NCBI RefSeq assembly: GCF_019090165.1
Contig: NZ_JAHRIB010000210.1
Span: forward strand, 1 to 64,000
Length of the DNA stretch: 64,000 nucleotides
Direction: 5' to 3'
From: Streptomyces sp. BV286
Lineage (GTDB): Bacteria > Actinomycetota > Actinomycetes > Streptomycetales > Streptomycetaceae
Part shown: positions 33,955 to 41,939 of the stretch, piece after piece
Layout: every line of letters starts with the position of its first letter
Numbering within the stretch: the stretch's first letter is position 1
Program-made: the position numbers and the translations under genes
Notes under the pieces: generated by a model
Told to the model about the DNA's origin: nothing
Databases searched by the model: none
Seen by the model: the letters and a program-made list of their open reading frames with translations, nothing else

Positions 33955-35535
33955 TCAGGGCCGTACCCCGGGTGTTCGTTCGCCCGTCGCCGGTCCGATC
34001 AGGGCGACGAGTTCCCGTTTGAGGACCTTCCCACTCGGGCCCAGCGGGAGAGCGGCGGCGAACTCCACGCGGCGCGGGTACTTGTAGGAGGCGATGCGCC
34101 GACGGCTCCAGGCGATGACGTCCTCCGCGAGGGACGCGTCCGTCGCGGTACCGGGGCGAGGGACGATCACCGCGCATATCTCCTGGCCGTAGCGGGCGTC
34201 GGGGACCCCGATCACCGCAACCTGGGCAACGGACGGGTGGCGGGACAGGATCTCCTCGACCTCGCGCGGGTACACGTTGTACCCGCCGCGCACGATCATG
34301 TCCTTCTTGCGGTCGACGATCGTCAGATAGCCTTCGGCGTCCTTCAGTCCGAGATCACCCGAACGGAACCAGCCGTCCACGAGCGCGGCTTCGGTGGCCG
34401 CGGGGTCGTCGAGGTAGCCGACCATGACGTTGTGGCCGCGGACCACGATCTCGCCGACCTCGCCCGGCGGGAGCAGGACGATCCGGTCCTCCGTACCGGC
34501 CCGCGCTATCTCCGCCTCCACGCCCCGGATCGGCTTGCCCACCGTGCCCGGCCGCCGGGGCCAGGCGCTCTGGTTGTAGGCGACGCAGGGGGACGTCTCG
34601 GTCAGGCCGTAGCCCTCGTAGACGGGGCAGCCGAAGGTCGCCTCGAAGTCCTGGAGCACCTGGACCGGCAGTGCCGAGCCCCCGGAGTACGCCCGGGCGA
34701 GCGGCGGACGACGGGCGTCCCGGGCCGCGGCCTCCAGTAGCGCGATGTACATCGTCGGTACTCCCATGAGAACCGTGCAGCCCTCGCGCACCATCACGTC
34801 GAGTGCCCCGTCCGCTGTGAAGCGGGACATCAGGACGAGGGTCGCGCCGGCGCGGAAGCACGTCCCCATGCCGCAGACCTGGCCGAAGGTGTGGAACAGG
34901 GGGAGGCAGCCCAGGACGACGTCGCCGGAGTCCATGGCGAAGGGCGAGAGCATCGTCGTGTCGATGTTCATGACCAGGTTGAGGTGGCTGAGCATGACGC
35001 CCTTGGGGCGGCCCGTGGTACCCGAGGTGTACAGGATCAGCGCGATGTCGTCCGGTGCGCAGGGCACCGGGGCCTCGATCGGCACGGCCCGGGCCGCGAG
35101 CTCGTCCAGCGCCCTCCCGCTGCCGCCGTCGTCCGCGTCCACGGTCAGCAGCGGCACGTCCGCGCGCTTCGCCGCCCGCTCCCCCTCCCCGAGGAGCGAA
35201 CCCGCGCACAGCACGGCCCGGGCTCCCGAGTGCCGGAGGATGTACGCGATCTCCTCCGCCTTCAGCAGTGCGTTCACCGGTACGACGGTCGCGCCGAGCG
35301 CGAGGGCACCGAAGTAGGCCGCCGGGAAGGCCGGTGTGTTGGGCAGCAGCAGCGCGACCCGGTCACCGGGGCCGATGCCTCGGCCGCGCAGTGCCGCCGC
35401 GTACCGCCGCGCGGTCAGCCAGAGGTCGCCGTACGAGATGCGGTGGTGGCCGGCCACCACCGCCGTGTGGTCGGGTCGGCGCTTCGCGGAGTCCGCGAGC
35501 ACATTCGCCACCGAGAGCGTGGCACCGCCCCTCAT
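33955..35535 (-). CDS. moeA4: Acyl-CoA ligase for C5N formation (MoeA4-like)
   Basis: A 526-residue ANL-superfamily ligase. Motifs in order: ILYTSGTTGRPKGVMLSH (P-loop), GYGLTETSP, DGWFRSGDLG, IVDRKKDMIVRGGYNVYPRE (hinge) and the catalytic Lys of PSGKVLKREL near the C-terminus. Alone it could be a fatty-acyl-CoA ligase, but it is divergent from a 5-aminolevulinate synthase. In moenomycin, asukamycin and similar pathways such a ligase activates ALA as a CoA thioester that cyclises to 2-amino-3-hydroxycyclopentenone (C5N). The ATG overlaps the stop of a 26-codon ORF (ATGA). It could alternatively be the amide ligase (MoeB4 role). Confidence 0.8.
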   Translation of the reverse strand: MRGGATLSVANVLADSAKRRPDHTAVVAGHHRISYGDLWLTARRYAAALRGRGIGPGDRVALLLPNTPAFPAAYFGALALGATVVPVNALLKAEEIAYILRHSGARAVLCAGSLLGEGERAAKRADVPLLTVDADDGGSGRALDELAARAVPIEAPVPCAPDDIALILYTSGTTGRPKGVMLSHLNLVMNIDTTMLSPFAMDSGDVVLGCLPLFHTFGQVCGMGTCFRAGATLVLMSRFTADGALDVMVREGCTVLMGVPTMYIALLEAAARDARRPPLARAYSGGSALPVQVLQDFEATFGCPVYEGYGLTETSPCVAYNQSAWPRRPGTVGKPIRGVEAEIARAGTEDRIVLLPPGEVGEIVVRGHNVMVGYLDDPAATEAALVDGWFRSGDLGLKDAEGYLTIVDRKKDMIVRGGYNVYPREVEEILSRHPSVAQVAVIGVPDARYGQEICAVIVPRPGTATDASLAEDVIAWSRRRIASYKYPRRVEFAAALPLGPSGKVLKRELVALIGPATGERTPGVRP

Positions 35536-35612
35536 CGGTTCGGTCCGCGCATTCCGGAACGGCCGGAAAGAGCCTTGTGAATCCGCGGGAGGGAGATTTC
35601 AAATTCGGTCAT
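35532..35612 (-). CDS. 26-codon leader ORF coupled to the acyl-CoA ligase
   Basis: ATG 35612, preceded by GCGGAG at five-base spacing, encodes a 26-residue peptide starting MTEFEISLPRIHKALSGRSG and ending in PNR. Its TGA overlaps the ATG of the ligase (ATGA). The ligase itself has no ribosome binding site of its own, so translation of the leader probably delivers ribosomes to it. No homology recognised; it may be a pure coupling device or a regulatory leader. Confidence 0.55.
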   Translation of the reverse strand: MTEFEISLPRIHKALSGRSGMRGPNR

Positions 35613-35713
35613 CGATACTCCGCTTTTCGTGCGAAGACGCACTGTGCAGGGACCGCAAGGCATCCTACGATGAGGCGCGCCGGAGGGAAAGCGACAGAGA
35701 GCGAGTATGAGAC
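35613..35713. promoter_or_regulatory. Divergent promoter region, ligase / ALA synthase
   Basis: About 100 bp separate the leader ORF from the aminolevulinate synthase start. The stretch is less GC-rich than its surroundings (atactccgcttttcgtgcg). Both transcripts of the C5N branch should start here, giving coordinated control. No confident hexamers. Confidence 0.45.
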
Positions 35714-36931
35714 ATGTCCGAGTACATGGATTTCTTCGCACGCCTTGGGCAGGAAACGTCCGAGCGGAAAAGGGAGTTCCTGGAGCTCGGCCGTATCGCG
35801 GGCCGGTTCCCGGCGGCCGGTACGGCACACCATGGCGAGATATCGATCTGGTGCAGCAACGACTACTTAGGTATGGGCCAGCACCCGGACGTTCTGGCGG
35901 CGATGAAGAACGCCGTCGACGAATGCGGGGCCGGCTCCGGCGGTTCGCGGAACATAGGCGGGACGAACCACTATCACGTCGCGTTGGAGGCGGAACTCGC
36001 CGCGCTGCACGGAAAGGAGGACGCGGTGTTGTTCACCTCCGGGTATTCGGCCAACGAGGGCGCGCTCTCCGTGCTCGCCGGGCGCATCGACGACTGTGCC
36101 GTGTTCTCCGACCAGTTGAACCACGCGTCCATCATCGACGGTTTGCGGCACAGCGGCGCCGAGAAGTTCATCTACCGGCACAACGACTGCGCGCATCTCG
36201 AGAAACTGCTGTCCGGTGTGGATCGGCAGCGGCCCAAACTCGTCGTGACGGAATCCGTGCACTCGATGCGCGGCGATATCGCGCCACTCGCGGAGATCGC
36301 CGACATCGCCAAACGGTACGGGGCGGTGACGTTCGTGGACGAGGTGCACGCCGTCGGCATGTACGGCCCGGAGGGTGCCGGCATTGCGGCGCAGGAAGGC
36401 CTCGCCCCCGCGTTCACCGTGGTCATGGGGACGCTGGCCAAGGGCTTCGGGATGACCGGCGGCTATGTCGCCGGGCCAACGGTCCTGATGGACGCGGTCC
36501 GTACCTTCGCCCGCTCGTTCATCTTCACCACGGCGCTGCCGCCCGCGGTGGCCGCCGGTGCGCTCGCCGCCGTACGGCATCTGCGCGGCTCCCAGCGGGA
36601 ACGCGAGCGGCTCACGGCCAACGCCACCCTGATGCACGGCCTGTTGCGCGACAGGGGCATCCCCTTCCTGTCCGACCAGACCCACATCGTGTCGGTCCTC
36701 GTCGGTGAGGACCGCCTCTGCAAGGAGATGTCGGCGCTGCTGCTCGAGCGGCACGGCGCCTATGTGCAGGCCATCAACGCGCCGAGCGTGCCCACGGGTG
36801 AGGAGATCCTCCGGGTCGCCCCATCCGCCGTTCACGAGGCGGCCGACGTCCGGCGGTTCGTCGATGCGCTGGACGGGATCTGGACGGAACTCGGCGCCTC
36901 GCGCGAGGACGCCCCGGTGGCGGCCCCCTAG
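35714..36931 (+). CDS. moeC4: 5-Aminolevulinate synthase (C5N branch, MoeC4-like)
   Basis: A 405-residue alpha-oxoamine synthase that condenses glycine and succinyl-CoA to 5-aminolevulinate. Motifs: SNDYLGMGQHP, GSGGSRNIGGTNHYH, DQLNHASIIDGLRHSG, DEVHAVGMYG and the PLP lysine in MGTLAKGFGMTGGY. Streptomyces make haem precursors by the glutamyl-tRNA route, so an ALA synthase is a known marker of C5N-containing natural products. Codon 52 is TTA (35867-35869), read only by the bldA tRNA, implying developmental control. It converges on the ABC transporter genes. Confidence 0.93.
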   Translation: MSEYMDFFARLGQETSERKREFLELGRIAGRFPAAGTAHHGEISIWCSNDYLGMGQHPDVLAAMKNAVDECGAGSGGSRNIGGTNHYHVALEAELAALHGKEDAVLFTSGYSANEGALSVLAGRIDDCAVFSDQLNHASIIDGLRHSGAEKFIYRHNDCAHLEKLLSGVDRQRPKLVVTESVHSMRGDIAPLAEIADIAKRYGAVTFVDEVHAVGMYGPEGAGIAAQEGLAPAFTVVMGTLAKGFGMTGGYVAGPTVLMDAVRTFARSFIFTTALPPAVAAGALAAVRHLRGSQRERERLTANATLMHGLLRDRGIPFLSDQTHIVSVLVGEDRLCKEMSALLLERHGAYVQAINAPSVPTGEEILRVAPSAVHEAADVRRFVDALDGIWTELGASREDAPVAAP

Positions 36932-37035
36932 GCGTGCCGGACCCGCGACGCCCGCGTGATCCGCCGGACCGGACCAGGTGTGTTGTCCGGAGGCGTCGGT
37001 GAGTTGTCCGGGGGCATCGGTGACGGTCGGCACGT

Positions 37036-38760
37036 CTAGTCCGCCTGCGACGAGATGCGGCGCATCTCCGCGGACTCGGCCAGCACCTCCTCCCAGGTCC
37101 CCGCCGCCTCCACGCGGCCGTCCTTGAGGACCACCACCCGGGCCGCCGCGCGCAGCAGCGCGGGCCGGTGCGACACCGCGAGGACGGTGACCGAGCCGTC
37201 CAGCAGCCGGCTCCACAGGAGCTGCTCGGTCGCGGGGTCCAGGGCGCTGGAGACGTCGTCCAGGATCAGGAGTTCGGGGTGTCGGGCCAGCATCCGGGCG
37301 ATCGCCGTCCGCTGGAGCTGGCCTCCGGACAGCCTGAGGCCCCGTGGGCCCACGACGGTGTCGGCACCGTCCTGCATGGCCGCCACGTCGGGGGCCAGGA
37401 CCGCGGTGTGCGCGACGTCCTCGAAGATCCTCCCGTCGTCGTCACCGAGGCCCAGTAGGACGTTGTCCCGCAGCGATCCGCTGAACAGGCGCGGGTCCTG
37501 GGGGGTGTAGCCGCAGCGCGGAGGCACCAGGAAGTTCGCGGGGTCGACGATCGGTTCCCCGTTCCACAGCACGGTGCCCCGCTCGTGCGGCAGCAGTCCG
37601 AGGACGGCCCGTATCAGTGTCGACTTGCCCGAGCCGACGCCGCCGGTGACCACGGTGACGCAGTGGCGTACGACGGTCAGGTCGACGTCCTCGATGCCGC
37701 GCTCCGAGCCGGGGTACCGGGCGGTCAGCCCGCGGACGGTCAACTCCCGTAGCTCGGGTGCCTGTTCAGGCACGGACGCCGCTTCCTCGGCCGTCGTCCG
37801 GGGCTGTCGTCCGAGGAAGTCCGCGATCCGGCCGAGCGCCACCGAGACCCGCTGCAGTCGCACGGAGAGGATCCCGATCGAGGCCAGCGCCTCGGCGAGG
37901 ATCTGCAGATAGAAGGTGAACAGTGCCAGGTCGCCGACGCTGAACGTCCCGCTGTGTGCCCGGCCCGCCGTCAACAGCAGTACGACGCCGATGCCGAGGG
38001 GGGCGGCGTTGCCGATCACGGTCCGCTGCACGCCCGCGAACAGTTCCTCGCGCACTGCCGCCTTCGCCCGGGCCTCGTTCAACCGGTCGATGTGCGCCGC
38101 CACATGGTCCTCGGCGGCCGCCGCCTGTACCGCCTTCACGGCCCCGACCGCCTCCCGCAGGGCGCCCGCGACCTCGGCCGACGCGCCACGGGTGGCGCGC
38201 CGGTAGCGGAGGAAGCGGCCGTGGACCGCCGCCGTGACCAGCGCGACCAGGAGCAGCAGTGCCAGCAGCGCGCTCGTGACCACCGCGTCGATCCGCATCA
38301 TGACGGTGACGGAGGCGAAGACGAACAGCCAGTGCGCGAGGTTGGTGGGCGCCCAGGCCACGAAGAAGCCCGTCTCGTCGACGTCCTCGCCCACCACCCG
38401 CAGCCCCTCCCCCGAGGTGGTACGGGCCGCGGCTCCCCGTCCTCGCAGGGCGGAGCCCAGCAGTTCCCGCCGCATCCGGATCGTCGTGCCGTACTGGACG
38501 CGCGGCTCCAGCCGGTTGATCATCACGCCGAACTGCAGGCACAGCCGTGCCCCCTCGATCGCAGCCACCCAGGCGATGAGCAGCCAGACCCCGCCACCGG
38601 CGCCGATCTCGTCGAACAGCCGCTGGAACACCAGCCCGACCGCCAGCGTCCCGGCCCTCAACAGCACCCACAGCCCGGTCAGCGTCCAGTACGCGCCCGC
38701 CGAACCGCGCAGCACGGCCCCGAGCCGCCGGAACGTGCCCCGTGCGTCGATGTCGGCCAC
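37036..38760 (-). CDS. Exporter-type ABC half-transporter, second of pair
   Basis: A 574-residue type IV ABC exporter half: six TM helices (about residues 15-300) fused to an ATPase with GGVGSGKSTLIRAVLG (Walker A), RCGYTPQDPRLFSG (Q-loop), LSGGQLQRTAIARML (signature), LLILDDVSSALDP (Walker B) and the switch SHRP. The Walker B acidic residue is Asp rather than Glu, so this site may be catalytically weak, as in asymmetric heterodimers. GTG start, 12 bp after the stop of the partner gene. It corresponds to one of the MoeD5/MoeJ5 exporters of the moenomycin cluster. Confidence 0.87.
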   Translation of the reverse strand: MADIDARGTFRRLGAVLRGSAGAYWTLTGLWVLLRAGTLAVGLVFQRLFDEIGAGGGVWLLIAWVAAIEGARLCLQFGVMINRLEPRVQYGTTIRMRRELLGSALRGRGAAARTTSGEGLRVVGEDVDETGFFVAWAPTNLAHWLFVFASVTVMMRIDAVVTSALLALLLLVALVTAAVHGRFLRYRRATRGASAEVAGALREAVGAVKAVQAAAAEDHVAAHIDRLNEARAKAAVREELFAGVQRTVIGNAAPLGIGVVLLLTAGRAHSGTFSVGDLALFTFYLQILAEALASIGILSVRLQRVSVALGRIADFLGRQPRTTAEEAASVPEQAPELRELTVRGLTARYPGSERGIEDVDLTVVRHCVTVVTGGVGSGKSTLIRAVLGLLPHERGTVLWNGEPIVDPANFLVPPRCGYTPQDPRLFSGSLRDNVLLGLGDDDGRIFEDVAHTAVLAPDVAAMQDGADTVVGPRGLRLSGGQLQRTAIARMLARHPELLILDDVSSALDPATEQLLWSRLLDGSVTVLAVSHRPALLRAAARVVVLKDGRVEAAGTWEEVLAESAEMRRISSQAD

Positions 38761-38772
38761 CCTCCCGCCCCG

Positions 38773-40542
38773 TCAGCCGGCGCGTAGCAGTTCGTGGAAG
38801 CGCGAGGTCGGGTCGGCGGCGAGCGCGGTCTGCTCCCCGTGCTCGACAACCGTCCCCGCGTCGAGGACGAGAATGCGGTCCACGTGGCGCAGCGCGTGCG
38901 GCCGGTGCTGGACGACGACGGCGGTCCGCCCTTCGAGCAGCCGCTCCATCGCGGGCATGAGCAGCCGCTCGGTGTGCGGGTCCAGCCGGGCCGTCGGCTC
39001 GTCCATCAGGACCACGGCCGGGTCCCGCAGGAACACCCGGGCCAGCGCGAGAAGTTGCTCCTCCCCCGCGGACATCCCCCGCGCTCCGGTGCCCAGCACG
39101 GTGTCCAGGCCGTCGGGCAGTTGGCGCCACCAGTCGTTGAGTCCGGCCTCGTCCAGCGCGGCGCACACCCGGCGGTCGTCGACGGAGTGGTCGAAGAAGG
39201 TGAGGTTGTCGCGGAGCGTGGCGTGGAAGACCTGCACCTCCTGGGTGACCAGGGCGACCCGGCTGCGCAGTGCCCGGGTGTCGAGTCCGGCCACGTCGTG
39301 GCCGCCGACGCTGACGCCGCCGCTGACCGGCTGGTGCAATCCGAACAGCAGCCGTACGACGGTCGACTTGCCGCTTCCGGTACGGCCGACGATGCCGAGC
39401 CGTTCTCCTGGGCGCAGCCGGAAGGAGACGTCACGCAGCACCGGTTCACCGGGGTCGTACGAGAAGGACACTCTGTCGAGCCGGGCGCCCAGGGGCCCCG
39501 CGGGCAGGTGGCGGGTGCCGGTGGGCCCGGCGTCGTCGTCCTGTCGCAGCAGTTCTTGGAGGCGCTGCACGCCGACCGCGGCCCCTTCCAGGTCGTGGAA
39601 GCGGGTGGTGACGGCCAGCAGGGGCCGGCGCAGCAGCATGGCGTACGACAGACAGGCGAAGGCTGTGCCGGTGGAGAGCTGTCCGCGGCCGTGCAGCCAC
39701 ACGCTGACGGCCAGGGCGAGGACCACGCTGACGGTGGACAGGCCCTGGACCGTGGCGGGCCAGCGCACGGAGACCCGCGCCGCGTGGCCGGCCTTCCGGT
39801 ACAGGTCGGCCTGCCGGGTCTCCAGGGCGTGCAGGGTGTGGGCGGAGGCTCCGTTGGTCCTCAGGTCCTCGGCGCCGGCGAGACGTTCCTCCAGAAAGCC
39901 CAGGAGTTCCGCGGACGCGGTCTGGCGGGCGGCGACGAAGGGCATGGCCTTCCCCACGAGCCGGCGCAGCAGCAGAAGGGTTCCGAGGGCGAACGGCGCG
40001 AAGACCAGGGCCAGTCGCCAGTCGAGCTGGAAGAGCGCGCCGAGGATTCCGACGACCAGCAGCATCTGGGCGAGGACTTCCAGGAGCAGGGCGGACATCA
40101 CCGCGGCGAGTCTGGTGACATCGCCGTCGACGCGGTCCACGAGTTCGCCGGGCGGGTACCGCTGGTAGAAGCGGGAGGGCCGGCGCAGACAGTGGGCCAC
40201 CAGGTCGGCGCGCAGCCGGTTGGTGGTGCGCCAGGCGAGCCGCGCGGCCACGGCGTCGCAGCCGATGGTCACCACGAGCAGTCCGAGGGCCGCCGCCAGG
40301 TACCAGGCGGCGACCGCGAGCAGCAGCTCGGAAGGGCTCCGGGACAGCGTGTGGTCGATGAACCGGCGCAGCATCTGGGGTGCCACCAGCTGGAGCCCGA
40401 TGCCCAGCGGAACGAGCACCGCGAGGAGGAGGACGGACGGCCGTTCCCCGCGCAGATAGCGGAACAGTACGGAGAGCTGCCGTAACGGACTGCCTGCCAA
40501 CGCGTTCCTCCCCGGGCGCCGGACGGCGGAAGGCCTCAGCAT
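38773..40542 (-). CDS. Exporter-type ABC half-transporter, first of pair
   Basis: A 589-residue ABC exporter half with six TM helices and an ATPase carrying GRTGSGKSTVVRLLFGL (Walker A), RVALVTQEVQVFHATLRDNL (Q-loop), MSAGEEQLLALARVF (an LSGGQ variant, MSAGE), VVLMDEPTARLDP (Walker B with Glu) and HRPHAL in the switch region, where His is preceded by Gln (QHRP). Degenerate elements here and in the partner suggest an obligate heterodimer with one main ATP site. Likely exports the phosphoglycolipid and confers self-protection (MoeD5/MoeJ5 role). ATG 40542. Confidence 0.87.
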   Translation of the reverse strand: MLRPSAVRRPGRNALAGSPLRQLSVLFRYLRGERPSVLLLAVLVPLGIGLQLVAPQMLRRFIDHTLSRSPSELLLAVAAWYLAAALGLLVVTIGCDAVAARLAWRTTNRLRADLVAHCLRRPSRFYQRYPPGELVDRVDGDVTRLAAVMSALLLEVLAQMLLVVGILGALFQLDWRLALVFAPFALGTLLLLRRLVGKAMPFVAARQTASAELLGFLEERLAGAEDLRTNGASAHTLHALETRQADLYRKAGHAARVSVRWPATVQGLSTVSVVLALAVSVWLHGRGQLSTGTAFACLSYAMLLRRPLLAVTTRFHDLEGAAVGVQRLQELLRQDDDAGPTGTRHLPAGPLGARLDRVSFSYDPGEPVLRDVSFRLRPGERLGIVGRTGSGKSTVVRLLFGLHQPVSGGVSVGGHDVAGLDTRALRSRVALVTQEVQVFHATLRDNLTFFDHSVDDRRVCAALDEAGLNDWWRQLPDGLDTVLGTGARGMSAGEEQLLALARVFLRDPAVVLMDEPTARLDPHTERLLMPAMERLLEGRTAVVVQHRPHALRHVDRILVLDAGTVVEHGEQTALAADPTSRFHELLRAG

Positions 40543-40911
40543 AAAGTCCGTTCCCGGCCGTTGGGAATGACGCGCACACCGGTGAACTCGTCATAGGGAG
40601 TCCCTGTGCCGGGGCCGGGAATGAGCCGCCCACATGCGGAATGTGATCCGCCGTTTGCTGTCGGGTTAACGCAGTCCAGGACGCCGTTGCCGCCGATTCC
40701 TCTCGCTGTTAGACTCCACGGGTCTTCTGGGCAATTCGCCTTGCACGCCGTCGTGCGTACCACCCATTCTCGGCCATGTTCTGCCGGCACCCGTGTACGT
40801 CCGGGTCGGCCGAGTTCGCGCACCCGCAATTGGACCGACGTCCGGAGACAGCACCAGCACGGAGCACCGCCTTGAACGACCGGATGTCAACGGAACCAAG
40901 GGGGATTCTCA
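40543..40911. promoter_or_regulatory. Divergent promoter region of transporter and main biosynthetic operons
   Basis: A 369-bp non-coding stretch between the ABC pair (leftward) and the epimerase-led operon (rightward). It includes comparatively AT-rich patches near 40660-40715 (gctgtcgggttaacgc; cgctgttagactcc). No small gene with a good start was found. It must contain the promoter for eight rightward biosynthetic genes. Confidence 0.5.
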
Positions 40912-41934
40912 ATGTCGGCTGACGTGCACAACGGGGTCGAATCCGCGGGAAAAGCAGTGGTCACCGGTGCCGCGGGTTTCATCGGATCCCATCTCGTCGA
41001 GGCATTGCGGCGCAGCGGCACAAACGTGGTGGGCATCGACCGGAAATCGAGTTGGGCCACCGGTGAAATCCCGCCGTCCGCCGAACTGGGATCCCTCCAC
41101 GCGATCCGTGCCGACCTCGCCTCCGCGGAACTGTCGACCTGTCTTGAAAATGCAGCCACGGTCTTCCATTTAGCCGCATTGCCGGGTGTGCGCCCGTCCT
41201 GGACGCAATTCCCGGAGTATCTCCACTGCAACGTATTGGCCACCCAACGCCTCATGGACGCCTGTGTCCGGGCCTCAGTGCCCCGCGTGGTCATGGCCTC
41301 GTCCTCCAGCGTCTACGGCGGCGCGGAGGGCACGATGAGCGAGGGCGACCTCCCTCGCCCGCTGTCCCCCTACGGGGTCACCAAACTCGCCGCGGAACGG
41401 CTCGCTCTCGCCTTCGCGGCCCGCCGCGACGCCGCCCTGTCGGTGAGCGCCCTGCGGTTCTTCACCGTCTACGGACCCGGCCAGCGCCCGGACATGTTCA
41501 TCGGCCGGGTCATCCGCGCCACCCTGGAGGACAAGCCGATCGAGGTCTACGGCGACGGCACCCAGATCCGCGACTTCGTCCACGTGTCGGACATCGTGCG
41601 CGCGCTGATGCTCGCCGCGGCGACCCCCGACAAAGGCAGCAGCGTCCTCAACATCGGCACGGGACGCGTCGCGTCGATGAACGAAGTCCTTGCCCTGACC
41701 GGCGAGTTGACCGGCAGGACGCCCGACGCGCGGTACGGTCCCGCGCGCATCGGCGACGTACGGGCCACGACGGCCGACATCGGGCGGGCGCGGCACCACC
41801 TCGGCTTCACCGCACGGACGGATCTGCGCACCGGGCTGGCCACCCAGATCGAGTGGGCCAGGCAGTCGCTCGGCCGGACCCCACCGCACGAAACCGCCTC
41901 GTCCGCCCAGATGGCGCCCACCCACCGGTCGTAG
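40912..41934 (+). CDS. moeE5: NAD-dependent UDP-sugar epimerase (MoeE5-like)
   Basis: A 340-residue extended SDR with the N-terminal TGAAGFIGSHLVEAL NAD motif, DRKSSWATGE, HLAALPGVRPSW, the catalytic ASSSSVYGG and SPYGVTKLAAERL (YxxxK), and RDFVHVSDIV. By homology and position it interconverts UDP-glucuronic and UDP-galacturonic acid, supplying the first sugar of the antibiotic. ATG 40912 follows AAGGGGGATTCTCA. Codon 87 is TTA (41170-41172), a bldA dependence also reported for the S. ghanaensis moeE5 gene. It leads an eight-gene operon with overlaps or tiny gaps throughout. Confidence 0.88.
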   Translation: MSADVHNGVESAGKAVVTGAAGFIGSHLVEALRRSGTNVVGIDRKSSWATGEIPPSAELGSLHAIRADLASAELSTCLENAATVFHLAALPGVRPSWTQFPEYLHCNVLATQRLMDACVRASVPRVVMASSSSVYGGAEGTMSEGDLPRPLSPYGVTKLAAERLALAFAARRDAALSVSALRFFTVYGPGQRPDMFIGRVIRATLEDKPIEVYGDGTQIRDFVHVSDIVRALMLAAATPDKGSSVLNIGTGRVASMNEVLALTGELTGRTPDARYGPARIGDVRATTADIGRARHHLGFTARTDLRTGLATQIEWARQSLGRTPPHETASSAQMAPTHRS

Positions 41935-41939
41935 CCGGC

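Noticed and set aside
33955..36931. C5N unit as part of a manumycin- or asukamycin-type polyketide
   Set aside because: No polyketide synthase genes in the window; the neighbours are moenomycin-type glycolipid enzymes.
35714..36931. ALA synthase as a haem biosynthesis gene
   Set aside because: Streptomyces use the glutamyl-tRNA route; position beside the ligase and in the cluster supports C5N supply.
37766..40168. Very long open frames antisense to the two ABC transporter genes
   Set aside because: High GC keeps these frames open; they have no motifs, while the minus strand shows all ABC signatures.
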